From positions 62,001 through 126,000 of the forward strand of contig NZ_QUMD01000006.1 in the NCBI RefSeq assembly GCF_003481985.1: 64,000 bases of DNA. The letters run 5' to 3'. This document shows positions 1-8,964 of this stretch, in pieces. The position numbers and the translations under genes are program-made. The notes under the pieces are model-generated. The model saw only the letters and a program-made list of their open reading frames with translations. It did not search any database and was not told where the DNA came from. Within the stretch, counting starts at the first letter, position 1, and every line of letters starts with the position of its first letter. The DNA is from Clostridium sp. OF09-36 (GTDB lineage: Bacteria > Bacillota > Clostridia > Lachnospirales > Lachnospiraceae).

Positions 1-107
1 TTGTTTTGATGAAGTCGTTCAATGATACTTGTTTTTGCTATCTGCTTACATAATGTGCATACTTGTCACTTGTGTTCTGATATATCTGTCCCTCTTATTG
101 CCTAAAC
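1..107. other. window edge, no gene seen
   Basis: This short AT-rich stretch follows the stop of the minus-strand response regulator. I see no open frame or hairpin in it. The left boundary of the mobile element must lie further out, beyond the window. Confidence 0.5.
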
Positions 108-707
108 TCATATTAAGGGTGTGATATATCCAAGTGCAATAGCCTTGTTATAGGCTTCGATAGCATTTTTAGCCCCCAGCTTATCATAGATGCTTTGGAT
201 ATGGTTGTAAAGTGTCCGTTCACTGATATACAGTTCTTGCGCTATTTCATGCTTTGTTTTCCCTGTTCCAATCGCCTTAATAATTTCCGCTTCACGATCT
301 GTCAGGGGATCTAATAAAGGGGGCGTAGTGGACTTGTGACCTTTACTAATAGCTGTGAGTTTTTTTACCAACTCGTCAGCAGAAGCAGACTTATCAATAT
401 AACTTACGGCGCCTTTTTTAAGTGCCTCCTGTCTATAAACTGGCATATCATAAGAGGATAGCATAACCACCTTTATTTTTGGCTTTTTACTATATATCGT
501 TTCTATCAGATCAATGCCAGAACTTTTTGACTGCTCTCTTAGGTTGACATCAAGTAATACAATGTCCCATTCGTCTACGGAAAGAATATTCCAAAACTCT
601 GTTTCATTACTTACATAGCGACAGATAGAGATTTCATCCCAATCTTCCAGAAGTTTGCTTAAACTCTCTCCAAATATCCTGTGATCATCAAATAGTAATA
701 TCTTCAT
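108..707 (-). CDS. NarL/LuxR-family response regulator
   Basis: This 199-residue protein has a receiver domain (about 1-120) and a LuxR-type helix-turn-helix (about 130-190). Visible receiver residues are the acidic pair DDH at 8-10, the phospho-acceptor Asp in VLLDVNL, Ser in MLSSYD and Lys in YIDKSAS. The DNA-binding half contains LTDREAEII and the recognition segment ISERTLYNHIQSIYDKL. It is the last gene of the minus-strand operon and overlaps the histidine kinase end by 20 bp, so it should be that kinase's partner. The likely job is transcriptional control of the adjacent ABC exporter in response to an envelope-active compound. That role is inferred from context, as in LnrJK-LMN-type resistance systems. 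Confidence 0.9.
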   Translation of the reverse strand: MKILLFDDHRIFGESLSKLLEDWDEISICRYVSNETEFWNILSVDEWDIVLLDVNLREQSKSSGIDLIETIYSKKPKIKVVMLSSYDMPVYRQEALKKGAVSYIDKSASADELVKKLTAISKGHKSTTPPLLDPLTDREAEIIKAIGTGKTKHEIAQELYISERTLYNHIQSIYDKLGAKNAIEAYNKAIALGYITPLI

Positions 708-1991
708 TTTTTCTCCCCAAAACTGCCGTTGCAGTTAAAATACCATCTTTCTCTAAATACTGAATGTTACCACCATTCCCATTTATCAACACCGTCAAGA
801 ACAGCATACCACCTTTGGAAGAAAGAATATTTTCAATGTCATTTGGTTTCGCTCCATCATTTTGACAGGTAATTACGAGTCTACTTTCTTCATTTAGCGC
901 GATTTCCAAATGAATAAAAGTAGCGGCAGCGTGTTTATAAACATTGTTGACAAGTTCTTTGATTATCTGCATAGTCTGTTCCAAACTGTTATCTTTTTTC
1001 AAAGCAATCCTGCTTCGCTGTCAATCGTGAAATCTACAAGTATATTCTTCTTTGGGTACAGCTTCTTAATCGCGTCAAGCATATATCCGATATGTTCCCA
1101 TGAAGCATACCCCGAAAAGATATTAGAGGAATAGAAATTCATCATATTTCTTACCCGCAATTCCAAATCAGACAATATCCTTTTTGTTTCATCAACATCT
1201 GGTGAGCGAAGCGACAGGAGATTTTTGGCACCTCCAATGTCTTGAAGCACATCGTTATGAAGCAGTCTTGAGAAATCTTCCCTCTCATTTGCAATATAGT
1301 TCGTTAATTCATAATACTTTGTCAACTCCTTGTAACGGGCTTCCATGTCGCCAAGATGAATGACAGCAAAAGCCTCAAATAAAAGCATTATAAGCTGAAA
1401 AAATACATTGACTTGCAGGGTGGACAAATCAAAGCAATAAAGTACGATTGTAAGCAAAGGAATCATGAAAACAAGGACATATCTTGCTTTCCTCTGGGCA
1501 ATCGGAAGAATATTAACCTGTTTCAAATTTATATATTTATAATCAAGGAAAATTCCCACGAACATTCCAATTAACATAGTTACCGCAGGTAGAATTCGGA
1601 AATTGAAAAACGACAGTATGATAGACGCAATTCCAAACAGCAAGCGAACCATTTTTCCCCGGCTTGCGTCAGTTCTTACCAGCATTATTCCGATAATCAA
1701 TGCAAAAACCAGAAATGCACCCGTGTATAAGGTGGAAAATCCATCATACATCAGCGCCGCAATAAAGGAAACAGAAAGCAGGTTCCAGCCACATTCAGAT
1801 ATTGTTGCCTTTCGCCGTGATGTCATTACATGTAGATAGAGCAGATTGAAATAACAAAGCAAGACGGCAATCGACAATAAGTTGATGGCTCCGTCATTCG
1901 CAATTCCTTTATGTGTTCTATCCAATATAACCCATAAAGTCACAATACCCGCATGAAGAAACAGATACGGATAGAAGCGTTTATCCTGCAT
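688..1991 (-). CDS. membrane sensor histidine kinase (frame broken near 1001)
   Basis: An N-terminal region of about six to seven hydrophobic segments (residues 10-215) precedes a HisKA_3-like dimerisation box with the phospho-His in SRLLHNDVLQDI (about residue 243). The frame then stops at 999. The HATPase domain continues at once in the -1 frame from a TTG at 1002, with N-box ELVNNVYKHA and a later GGMLF segment. Restoring one T in the run at 1001-1003 (minus strand) gives one 434-residue kinase of normal length. Alternatively the TTGA overlap is translational coupling of a genuinely split kinase, but the break falls where these kinases are normally continuous. It lies between the permease genes and the cognate response regulator. 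Its ligand is not evident from the sequence. Confidence 0.8.
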
Positions 1992-2024
1992 AGACCCCCC
2001 TCCTTTCAGCTAAAATTCATTATG

Positions 2025-2672
2025 TTAGTAATATGATGATACGATCCGTTCTTTAGTCATCAGACATAAACCACACGCAGTCAAAACTATTATACTCACT
2101 GGAGAAAATAGTAGCAACACCCACACATTATTCGTTTTCATAAATATCCCACATTTTAAGAAAACCAGCAAAATATGAAGCAGTGTTGCAAAGATAGGAA
2201 TACTCTTAAACCAGTTCATATTTCTAATCCAGAGAATCAAAACATTTATAAATGCCGAATACAATATGCTAAGGATCAGAAAATAGGTGCCTGATAACAA
2301 GATAAGGTTTGGCAGACGAATGGAAATCATCAAAAGCAGAGGAAACAAAAGAATCAGCGTTCCAATCCATAGTGATAGCAGATTCTCTTTAACAATACTT
2401 GAGATTTTAATACCATTAGCAAGTTTCCATTCTATTCTCTTTGTAATTTTTTCTTGCTGCAACATATCCTTGCTTATTTCTCCGGCAAAAAAGATAAATA
2501 AGCACAGGTAGCCATCAAGCATAAAATACTTTATATCAACGCCAAATACAATGTTCTCTGAAATATCCCCAAAGTTCATCAGAGAGATTATGCCGAAGAT
2601 AGTTGCTACCGCACTCATAAATATAAAATTCCAGTTCAATACCCTTTTAAGGTTTAAGGTTATCAAACCCAT
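2025..2672 (-). CDS. ABC-2-like transporter permease (second subunit)
   Basis: This is a 215-residue integral membrane protein with about six hydrophobic segments, including IFMSAVATIFGIISLMNF, YLCLFIFFAGEI and LLFSPVSIIVLTACGLCLM. There is a charged loop between segments 2 and 3, as in short ABC-2 permeases. Its start overlaps the end of the first permease by 10 bp, in an operon with the ATPase. The two permeases are of similar size and presumably form a heterodimer. No signature identifies the substrate. The neighbouring kinase and regulator suggest export of, or resistance to, an antimicrobial lipid or peptide. Confidence 0.75.
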   Translation of the reverse strand: MGLITLNLKRVLNWNFIFMSAVATIFGIISLMNFGDISENIVFGVDIKYFMLDGYLCLFIFFAGEISKDMLQQEKITKRIEWKLANGIKISSIVKENLLSLWIGTLILLFPLLLMISIRLPNLILLSGTYFLILSILYSAFINVLILWIRNMNWFKSIPIFATLLHILLVFLKCGIFMKTNNVWVLLLFSPVSIIVLTACGLCLMTKERIVSSYY

Positions 2673-3367
2673 TCGCCATCCCTCCTGATAACTGTTTCGT
2701 TGCTCATGTGCCGAGTCTTAAAGAAACTTAATAGTGCAAACATCATGCAAAGTGCAACATCAACCACAATAATCAAATAGTCAATTCCTATATGATGTTG
2801 ATTCACAAGCTCTGTAATTCGTTCTGCCGACATCGCAATCAAATAAACCAGTGCAAAATTACCAAAGAACAGAACATTTTTGAACAGTTTTACTCGTTTC
2901 ACATCCAGTACAATGATATTCAAAGCGACAATCTCACAAAAACTAAGTACAAGAATACTAAGATAAACGCATACGATCCGCCCAAAGCTCATTGTCCAGT
3001 CGGTAAAGTAATAGCAACTCATAAAAACAAAGAACGGGATAATACCAGAAAAGCGGAAAATCTGTACCGAATACTGTTTTATAATCTCTTTTACCGCAAT
3101 TCCAGAAGCTGCAAAAAATTCAATTCTCCGGCTTAACTTATCCTTTGCTGTCAAATCTACAATCATAGCACCGGATTGCAGGGAGGTAAGACCCAAAATA
3201 ACCGCATAGAGCATTAAGACTAAATAATCCTCTCCCTTAGACTGCAAGGCGTCCATCTGCATTGCAAAGCTCATAAAAGTTGCCAGAATGGCAACAATCG
3301 CAGTATCAATTAGGAGGCTTTTGCTTCTGGTAAGATAGTAGACTGCGCCTTTTCCCATGTTACTCAT
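2663..3367 (-). CDS. ABC-2-like transporter permease (first subunit)
   Basis: This is a 234-residue membrane protein with about six hydrophobic stretches. The frame is open further upstream, but the start at 3367 is preferred: an AAGGAGGGC ribosome site lies about 8 bases before this ATG, and the ATG overlaps the stop of the ATPase gene (ATGAGTAA). That is the usual tight coupling in ABC operons. The second permease follows with a 10-bp overlap. Substrate is unknown; the kinase/regulator pair downstream suggests a drug- or peptide-responsive exporter. Confidence 0.75.
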   Translation of the reverse strand: MSNMGKGAVYYLTRSKSLLIDTAIVAILATFMSFAMQMDALQSKGEDYLVLMLYAVILGLTSLQSGAMIVDLTAKDKLSRRIEFFAASGIAVKEIIKQYSVQIFRFSGIIPFFVFMSCYYFTDWTMSFGRIVCVYLSILVLSFCEIVALNIIVLDVKRVKLFKNVLFFGNFALVYLIAMSAERITELVNQHHIGIDYLIIVVDVALCMMFALLSFFKTRHMSNETVIRRDGEWV

Positions 3368-4043
3368 ACCGATTGCCCTCCTTAATAAAGATTTCTTCCA
3401 ATGATTGTCCTTGCATTTCTTGAATACCCTTATCAAACAGCAATCTGCCATTTTTAATCATAGATACATCATCAGCGCACTTTTGAATCTCGCTAAGGTC
3501 ATGTGAAGTGATAATAACCGTTTTTCCGTCAGCTTTTAGAGCCTCTATCAAACTACGGATTTCTACTCTGGATATGGGGTCTACACCCGATGTTGGTTCA
3601 TCCATGAGCAGAATATCCCGTCCCATCATAATCACAATCAAAAGGGACAGTTTTCTTTTCATTCCTTTAGAATAAGTGCTAACACGCTTTCCTAAATGCT
3701 CGGTCAATCCTAATTGCGTACAATAACTGTCTGAACGATCATTTATTTCAAATCCAAAGTATTTCCCAAAAATTCTCAAATTTTCAAGACCAGTCTGTTC
3801 TTCATACAGATAGTCATTTTCAAGCTCCATTGCATATTTCCCTGCAATGTTGATTGTCCCTGCATTTGGCTGGTATACCCCTGTAATCAAGCGTAGCAGT
3901 GTTGTCTTTCCAGAACCGTTCGGGCCAATAATCGCATGGATTGTATTTGCTTTTACATTCAGGCTAAAATTCTCAAACAAAACTCTGCCACCAAAACCTT
4001 TTTTTAAGTTCTTTACTTCAATCGCATTTTGAATCTCAGACAT
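3360..4043 (-). CDS. ABC transporter ATP-binding protein
   Basis: This 227-residue ABC ATPase shows Walker A GPNGSGKTTLL, a signature variant YSKGMKRKLSL, Walker B DILLMDEPTSGVD and a switch histidine in ITSHDLSEI. The GMKRKLSL signature and GVDP after Walker B are typical of exporter ATPases paired with ABC-2 permeases. The frame is open up to 4106, but the ATG at 4043 has an AAAGGAG site 8 bases upstream and starts directly before the domain (MSEIQNAIEVKNLKKGF), so it is chosen. It is first in the minus-strand operon ATPase, permease, permease, kinase, regulator. Confidence 0.92.
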   Translation of the reverse strand: MSEIQNAIEVKNLKKGFGGRVLFENFSLNVKANTIHAIIGPNGSGKTTLLRLITGVYQPNAGTINIAGKYAMELENDYLYEEQTGLENLRIFGKYFGFEINDRSDSYCTQLGLTEHLGKRVSTYSKGMKRKLSLLIVIMMGRDILLMDEPTSGVDPISRVEIRSLIEALKADGKTVIITSHDLSEIQKCADDVSMIKNGRLLFDKGIQEMQGQSLEEIFIKEGNRYE

Positions 4044-4181
4044 ATTTTTTGCTCCTTTCATTTGGTGCTCCACCATATAGGTATAGTGTATAAAACGAAG
4101 AAGCATTTTGCATGAGTAATTACTGCAATTTCGATACTGCCATCAGGCAAATGTCACAGAAACCTCACAACGAGAAAAAAT

Positions 4182-5222
4182 TTAGTATTCAGTCAGCTTC
4201 ACAATTACATTACTCTGCTGATACAGCCAGTCCGTAAATTCTTTCGGGCTGGCCGTTCCTGTTTTTACAGCCTTTTTTCTCTGTAAGGCTTCTTTCTTAA
4301 AGTCGGAAAAGGCAGCCTGTATTTTTTCCAGACGGTCAGCCGGAAAGCCTGCGGTATTTTTTACCCGGTTTATTTTGTTGCGCCAGTTCTGGCATTCATT
4401 TTTATAAAGCAGGTCATAGTTATTTTCTCTTGCCCTCTCGTCAAATTCCCGCTTGTTTTGAAGTGCCTGTGCTTTTCGGCACTTGTCGCTGCACAGCTCA
4501 TACCGCTGGCTCTTTGCCAGAAAATATTTCCCGCAGACCTTGCACCGCCGGAAGCAAAGCCCCCAGTCATTCAGCCTGTTCAGATAATAGGTAATCAACG
4601 GGTAGAGGGACGCATAGGCAGACACACATTCTTCTGTGCGCCGGTTGTCCGGTAACCAGAGGTCAAGCCGGGTATCTTCTGACGGTGCGCCTTTGAAATA
4701 AAGGCTGCCAGCTTGAAAATGTTTCGGTTTTCCTGTCTCCCTGTCAAAGCTCATGGCTTCGTTATGGAATACCCCGGTCAGGCTGCTCATTTTATCCATG
4801 AAGCGGTCACAGGCAGCGTTACGGTCACGGGGTTCTCTGGCAAGCAGATAGCTGTTCCAGATACGGAACGCCACATACATTTTCAGAGGGTCATTGCTAA
4901 GATATTTTCCCCAGAGAAATTCGCTTGCCGTCTGCTCCAGCTCCGGCTGTTTCCGTCGGTTGGAGTGGAGGGCTTGCCGCAGCGGAGAAAGCCCGTATAA
5001 GTTCCAATCTCTGTCCGTGTCACGCTCAAAGTTTATCAAAAAAGTTCCCAGCGGGCGTGTCATATCACAAAGCACCTCTGCGTTTTGGCTCCCGTTCAGC
5101 CGGAAGCGGATCTGCTGTTCTTCCCCAATCAAAATCCGCTCTTTCATTTTCTTCCTGTCCAGCGTCAGGACAAACAAAATCCTCTCAAAACATGGCTCAT
5201 GCCGTATAAACTGATTCTCCAT
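4182..5222 (-). CDS. zinc-finger protein of the mobile backbone (DUF6076-like)
   Basis: This 346-residue soluble protein has a C-terminal zinc-ribbon-like motif (CKVCGKYF followed by CSDKCRKAQ) and then a basic, helical tail rich in Lys and Arg. The rest is without familiar catalytic motifs. Proteins of this shape occur at the left of mobilisable elements like this one and are annotated as DUF6076; that assignment is from memory of the family and not tested. The ATG at 5222 is preferred because an AGGGGATAGGG run precedes it. An ATG at 5282 is also open but has no clear ribosome site. It is divergent from the mobilisation genes. Function is unknown. Confidence 0.65.
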   Translation of the reverse strand: MENQFIRHEPCFERILFVLTLDRKKMKERILIGEEQQIRFRLNGSQNAEVLCDMTRPLGTFLINFERDTDRDWNLYGLSPLRQALHSNRRKQPELEQTASEFLWGKYLSNDPLKMYVAFRIWNSYLLAREPRDRNAACDRFMDKMSSLTGVFHNEAMSFDRETGKPKHFQAGSLYFKGAPSEDTRLDLWLPDNRRTEECVSAYASLYPLITYYLNRLNDWGLCFRRCKVCGKYFLAKSQRYELCSDKCRKAQALQNKREFDERARENNYDLLYKNECQNWRNKINRVKNTAGFPADRLEKIQAAFSDFKKEALQRKKAVKTGTASPKEFTDWLYQQSNVIVKLTEY

Positions 5223-5524
5223 CCCTATCCCCTGCCTTTGTTTATGGTAATTATATAATTCAGTTATATCAGTTACACTCATGGTATCGCAGAATCATTG
5301 TTTTGTCAAGGATAGTACGCTATGATGATTGCGGTTGGTAATTTCGTACCGCACAGTACCTTGACAAGTGAATGACCGTCCAAAAAGGATATGACCGGCA
5401 GGAGAAGTGACGCATCCGGCGCACCAATGCAGGGAAACACCGCAGGAATGGGGCAGGAAAACGGCTTTTGGGGAGAGCGGCAGCAGGAAGCATTTTAACC
5501 TATTTGATTTATGGGAGGAACAGA

Positions 5525-5749
5525 ATGAACGATAAAAAGAGATTGAACAGCTACGAGGATTTACCGCTGGTTCTGGATGTGGCGGACATTCAGCGGATTA
5601 TGGGAATTTCAAGAGCGAGCGCCTATGAGCTGGTACACACCCCCGGCTTTCCGGCGTTCCGCAGGGGGAGGCTTATCAAGGTCAGCAAAATTGCTTTCTT
5701 TGAATGGATGGCAAAAGGCTCCGAAACCGTACCGGGAAGCGACAAATAA
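5525..5749 (+). CDS. excisionase-like helix-turn-helix protein
   Basis: This 74-residue protein has a single MerR/excisionase-type winged helix. DVADIQRIMGISRASAYEL is the helix-turn-helix, and FPAFRRGRLIKVSKIAFFEWM is the wing and following helix typical of HTH_17 proteins. The ATG at 5525 follows a GGGAGGAACAGA ribosome site; the frame is open further upstream without a better start. As the first plus-strand gene of the backbone it probably acts as regulator or directionality factor, though these are usually encoded beside the recombinase, which here is 5 kb away. Confidence 0.8.
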   Translation: MNDKKRLNSYEDLPLVLDVADIQRIMGISRASAYELVHTPGFPAFRRGRLIKVSKIAFFEWMAKGSETVPGSDK

Positions 5750-5895
5750 GCGTGAGGTATCATTCCCTGACTGCAATACTGCCGCACTTTCCAAAGGGGC
5801 ATACAGAGAGAAAAAACCTTAAAAATGATACCGAGACGCTACACCAAAACAGCCTATCTGCGTACATCAGATAGAAACGGAGAAAGGAGCCGGTT

Positions 5896-6099
5896 ATGGC
5901 AAGAATGAGCAACAAGCGGCGGCTGGAATGGTCTTTCTTCTTAAATGACCGCAGCCGTATCACTTACAACGAACTGTGCCGGAAATGCCAGCACGAATGT
6001 AAACAGAGCTTCCGGGCGGTTGTGGTTGACTGCCCGAAGTATCTTTCCAAGCGTTCCAAGAAAAAGGACAAGACTGCCGGAAACGGAAAAATCCCTTAG
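5896..6099 (+). CDS. small Cys-rich conserved protein of the element
   Basis: This 67-residue basic protein contains CRKCQHEC and a later single Cys in VVDCPKYL, a possible metal-binding cluster, and a Lys-rich tail. The start is GAAAGGAGCCGGTT followed by ATG. It lies between the HTH protein and the oriT. I do not recognise a function; position suggests a role in regulation or mobilisation. Confidence 0.6.
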   Translation: MARMSNKRRLEWSFFLNDRSRITYNELCRKCQHECKQSFRAVVVDCPKYLSKRSKKKDKTAGNGKIP

Positions 6100-6102
6100 G
6101 AA

Positions 6103-6149
6103 CTAAGGGCGCACTTCTATACATAGTCTAAAGACCATGTATCGTGCGT
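6103..6149 (-). other. oriT: predicted oriT of IncQ/RSF1010 (MOBQ) type
   Basis: On the minus strand this region reads an imperfect 11-bp inverted repeat (6132-6142 against 6119-6129, two-base loop, one mismatch), then two bases later AAGTGCGCCCTTAG (6103-6116). The RSF1010 oriT has the same layout: a hairpin followed by TAAGTGCGCCCT, nicked between the G and the C run. It lies upstream of the DUF3847 and MobA/MobL genes, as expected for a MOBQ relaxase. The match to the IncQ core is seen directly; activity is inferred. Confidence 0.75.
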
Positions 6150-6384
6150 CCTGCGGAGCTACCTCTGCCGCTGATAAAATCAGCAATCCGAGGTCTGCGT
6201 TCGCTTCGCTCCGACAAGGCGGCTGCACCCCCTTGCGCCGCTAAAGCGGCTATCCCCTGTGTACCCGCCGCAAAGAGAAATCCGCTCTGCGGTTTTCCCT
6301 TTTCATCGGGTTTTATAGAAGCACTGACACACGGACTGTCTGCGGATGGTCTTTCTTTATCTTATCAGCAAAGGATGTGAGAAC
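6150..6384. other. non-coding leader between oriT and mobilisation genes
   Basis: This stretch is GC-rich with several short inverted repeats (for example GCTGATaaaATCAGC near 6170). No convincing gene is seen. It may extend the oriT region or hold relaxosome binding sites. Confidence 0.35.
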
Positions 6385-6702
6385 ATGGAAAAATCTTTGG
6401 AACAGTTGAAGCAGGAATATGAAAAAACCACTGTCCTGCTGGAACAGGAAAAACGGAAAATGCAGCGTTTGAAAAACCGGCAGGCGTATCTGGAAAGCGG
6501 TTCCCGGAAACAGAGGACGCACCGGCTGATTACCCGTGGGGCAGCTATTGAGAGCATTGCACCACAGACAAAGGAGCTATCCGAAGCGGAATTTTATTCC
6601 CTCATGGAAAGCATTTTGAATCTGCCGCAGGCGGAGCATTTCATCCGGTCTGCCGCAGAGAACCACGCCCGTATTTCCGGGCAGGAGAAAGGCGGTGACT
6701 AA
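6385..6702 (+). CDS. DUF3847-family mobilisation accessory protein
   Basis: This 105-residue protein begins with a charged coiled-coil segment (KSLEQLKQEYEKTTVLLEQE) and has the family core THRLITRGAAIESIAP. The fold and position resemble MobC-like accessory proteins that sit just before MobA/MobL relaxases. The ATG at 6385 follows an AAGGATGTGAGAAC ribosome site. Its stop overlaps the beginning of the relaxase reading frame region, implying coupled translation. It presumably helps the relaxase at the oriT 250 bp upstream. Confidence 0.75.
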   Translation: MEKSLEQLKQEYEKTTVLLEQEKRKMQRLKNRQAYLESGSRKQRTHRLITRGAAIESIAPQTKELSEAEFYSLMESILNLPQAEHFIRSAAENHARISGQEKGGD

Positions 6703-6704
6703 GG

Positions 6705-8176
6705 ATAGCACTTTATCATTTTTCAATCGCACAGATCAAGCGCAGCGCCGGTCAGAGCGCCATTGCCAGCGCAGCCTACCGAGCCGGGGAGCGTCTTTAC
6801 AGCAGCTACTATGGAGAAGTCAGCGACTACACCAAAAAGGGCGGCGTGATCGCTTCGGAAATCATGCTGCCGCCCCATGCGCCGGAAATATATCTTGACC
6901 GGGCGACCCTCTGGAATGCTGTGGAGAACTGCGAGAAACATCCAAAAGCACAGCTTGCCTATTCCTTTGATATTGTCATGCAGAATGAATTGACGCTGGA
7001 AGAAAACATGGAGCTGGCGAGGAAGTTCGTACAGGAGCAGTTTGTGACAAAAGGCATGATTGCCGACCTTGCTTTTCACAGCCCGGAGAAAGAGGACGGC
7101 GGCATCCCTAACCCGCATTTTCATGTGATGACAACCATGCGCCCTTTGAACCCGGATGGCACATGGGGACAAAAACAGCGTCGGGAATATCTTCTTGATG
7201 AAGATGGAAACCGAATCCGGGATAAAAACGGCGATTATATGTTTAACGCTGTCCATACAACAGACTGGCATGAGCCGGAAACGCTGGAACACTGGCGGGA
7301 GCAGTGGCGGCTGCCGTTAATACAAAATTTGAGGAAAAAGGGCTGGATGTGCGTATCGACCACCGTTCCTATGTGCGGCAGGGGCTTGACCTGATACCTA
7401 CTGTCCACGAGGGAGCTAATGTCCGGCAGATGGAAGCAAAGGGCATCCGCACCGAGAAAGGGGAACTGAACCGCTGGATTAAAGCCACCAACCGGCTCAT
7501 GCAGGATGTGAGGAAGAAGATCAAAGCCCTGTTTGTCTGGATGGCAGAGGTAAAAGAAGAACTTTCCAAACCCCAGACACCGAGCCTTGCCGACCTGCTG
7601 ATCGCTTATTACAACCAGCGCAACGCAGGGGCATGGAGCAATAAAGCCAGAACCGGAAACTTAAAGCAGTTTGCCGAAGCCGTCAATTATCTGACGGAAA
7701 ACAAGCTGCTCACATTAGAGGATTTGCAGGAGCGTCTTTCCTCTGTCAGTGAAGAATTTGAAGCATTAAGCGGCTCCATGAAAAAGAAATCTGCCCGGAT
7801 AAAGGAATTGCAGGAATTGATACGGGAGGGCGAGAATTACCAGCGGCTAAAACCTGTCCATACGGAATTGAACAATATCAAGTTTAAGAAACAGAGGGAG
7901 AAATTTGAAACATCCCACGATGCGGAGTTACGGCTGTTTTATGCCGCCCGCCGTATTCTGAAAGAAAAACTGGACGGAAAACCCATTGCCCTGAAAGCAT
8001 GGAAACAGGAATATGCACAGTTAAAAACAGAGTATGCCGAACTGTCTCCGCAGCACAAGCCACTCCGGGAGGAAGTCATACGGCTGCGGCAGGTGCAGAA
8101 CGCCGTAGATACCGCACTGCGCCGGAGGGAGCAGCCACAGGCAGTACAGAGAAAGAAACATGAGATGGAGCTATGA
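6705..8176 (+). pseudogene. MobA/MobL-family relaxase, start codon lost and frameshifted
   Basis: The frame from 6705 encodes a MobA/MobL N-terminus (ALYHFSIAQIKRSAGQSAIA), a metal-binding HUH segment (PNPHFHVMTTMRPL) and a coiled-coil C-terminus. Two lesions are visible. The expected start codon is ATA at 6705, with an in-frame stop just before it and no alternative ATG/GTG/TTG until codon 29. The frame also breaks at 7306-7307, where adding one G (reading TGGGCG) joins ...HWREQW to AAAVNTKFEEKGL and gives a 490-residue protein. The gene follows DUF3847 and oriT. If the lesions are real the element cannot nick itself; the frameshift may be a sequencing indel, but the ATA is a substitution. 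Confidence 0.85.
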
Positions 8177-8223
8177 TATAACCGGCAGCTTTACCGCTAC
8201 CGGTATTTTTATGGAGGGAGTAT

Positions 8224-8964
8224 TTGAATGTATTTGAAGCGGTGAAACAGTCTGTTACCACCCGGCAGGCTGCTTCATTCTATGGAATCCGGGTGGGAAG
8301 AAACGGCATGGTCTGCTGTCCATTCCACAATGACCGCACGCCCAGCATGAAAGTGGACAGCCGCTTTTACTGCTTCGGCTGCGGGGCTTCCGGGGATGTG
8401 ATCGACTTTGCCGCTTTGCTGCATGGATTGGGGAAACGGGAAGCTGCGGTCAGGCTTGCGGAGGACTTCGGCGTTTCCTATGAGAAATCCGGCAATGCGC
8501 CGCCAGATAGGAAGCGTCACAACAGGTCACAGCCCCGACAAAAATCAGCGGAGCAGAGATTTCAGGAAACGGAACGGTATTGTTTCCGGGTGCTATGCGA
8601 TTATCTGCGCCTGCTGGAGCATTGGAAAACAGCACACGCCCCACAGCCGCAGGATGCCATCTGGCATCCTCTTTTTGTGGAAGCGTTGCAGAGGATAAGC
8701 TACACAGAATACCTTTTGGATATTTTGTTATACGGAGAAATAGAAGAAAAAGCGACATTGATCGCCGCACAGGGAAAGGAGGTGTTGCGGCTTGAACAGC
8801 GAATTTCAGAGCTTGCCGCCGGAAACGCAGGAAGCGGTCAAAAGGACGATGGACACAATGGAACCGGCGCAGACACCGGAAGAAATCCGGGAGACGTTAG
8901 AGGGGACGCAGAAAGGCGGCGTGAAGAACAGCATCCGAAACTGCCTGACGGTGTTCCAGCGTGA
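8224..8964 (+). CDS. CHC2 zinc-finger (primase-type) protein
   Basis: This 246-residue protein has an N-terminal CHC2 zinc finger like that of DnaG primases: CCPFHNDRTPSMKV then FYCFGCGASGDVIDF, with Cys-His-Cys-Cys ligands at about 37-62. The rest is charged and lacks the TOPRIM catalytic core, so it is probably a priming or DNA-recognition accessory and not a full primase. The start is a TTG at 8224 behind a strong GGAGGGAG; an ATG at 8228 is out of frame. Its 3' end overlaps the VirE-type gene by 173 bp in a different frame, a long overlap, so the true C-terminus could be shorter if an indel is present. Confidence 0.75.
   Translation: MNVFEAVKQSVTTRQAASFYGIRVGRNGMVCCPFHNDRTPSMKVDSRFYCFGCGASGDVIDFAALLHGLGKREAAVRLAEDFGVSYEKSGNAPPDRKRHNRSQPRQKSAEQRFQETERYCFRVLCDYLRLLEHWKTAHAPQPQDAIWHPLFVEALQRISYTEYLLDILLYGEIEEKATLIAAQGKEVLRLEQRISELAAGNAGSGQKDDGHNGTGADTGRNPGDVRGDAERRREEQHPKLPDGVPA

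Noticed and set aside
6723..7292. Minus-strand frame opposite the relaxase
   Set aside because: The plus strand encodes recognisable MobA motifs; the minus frame has none.
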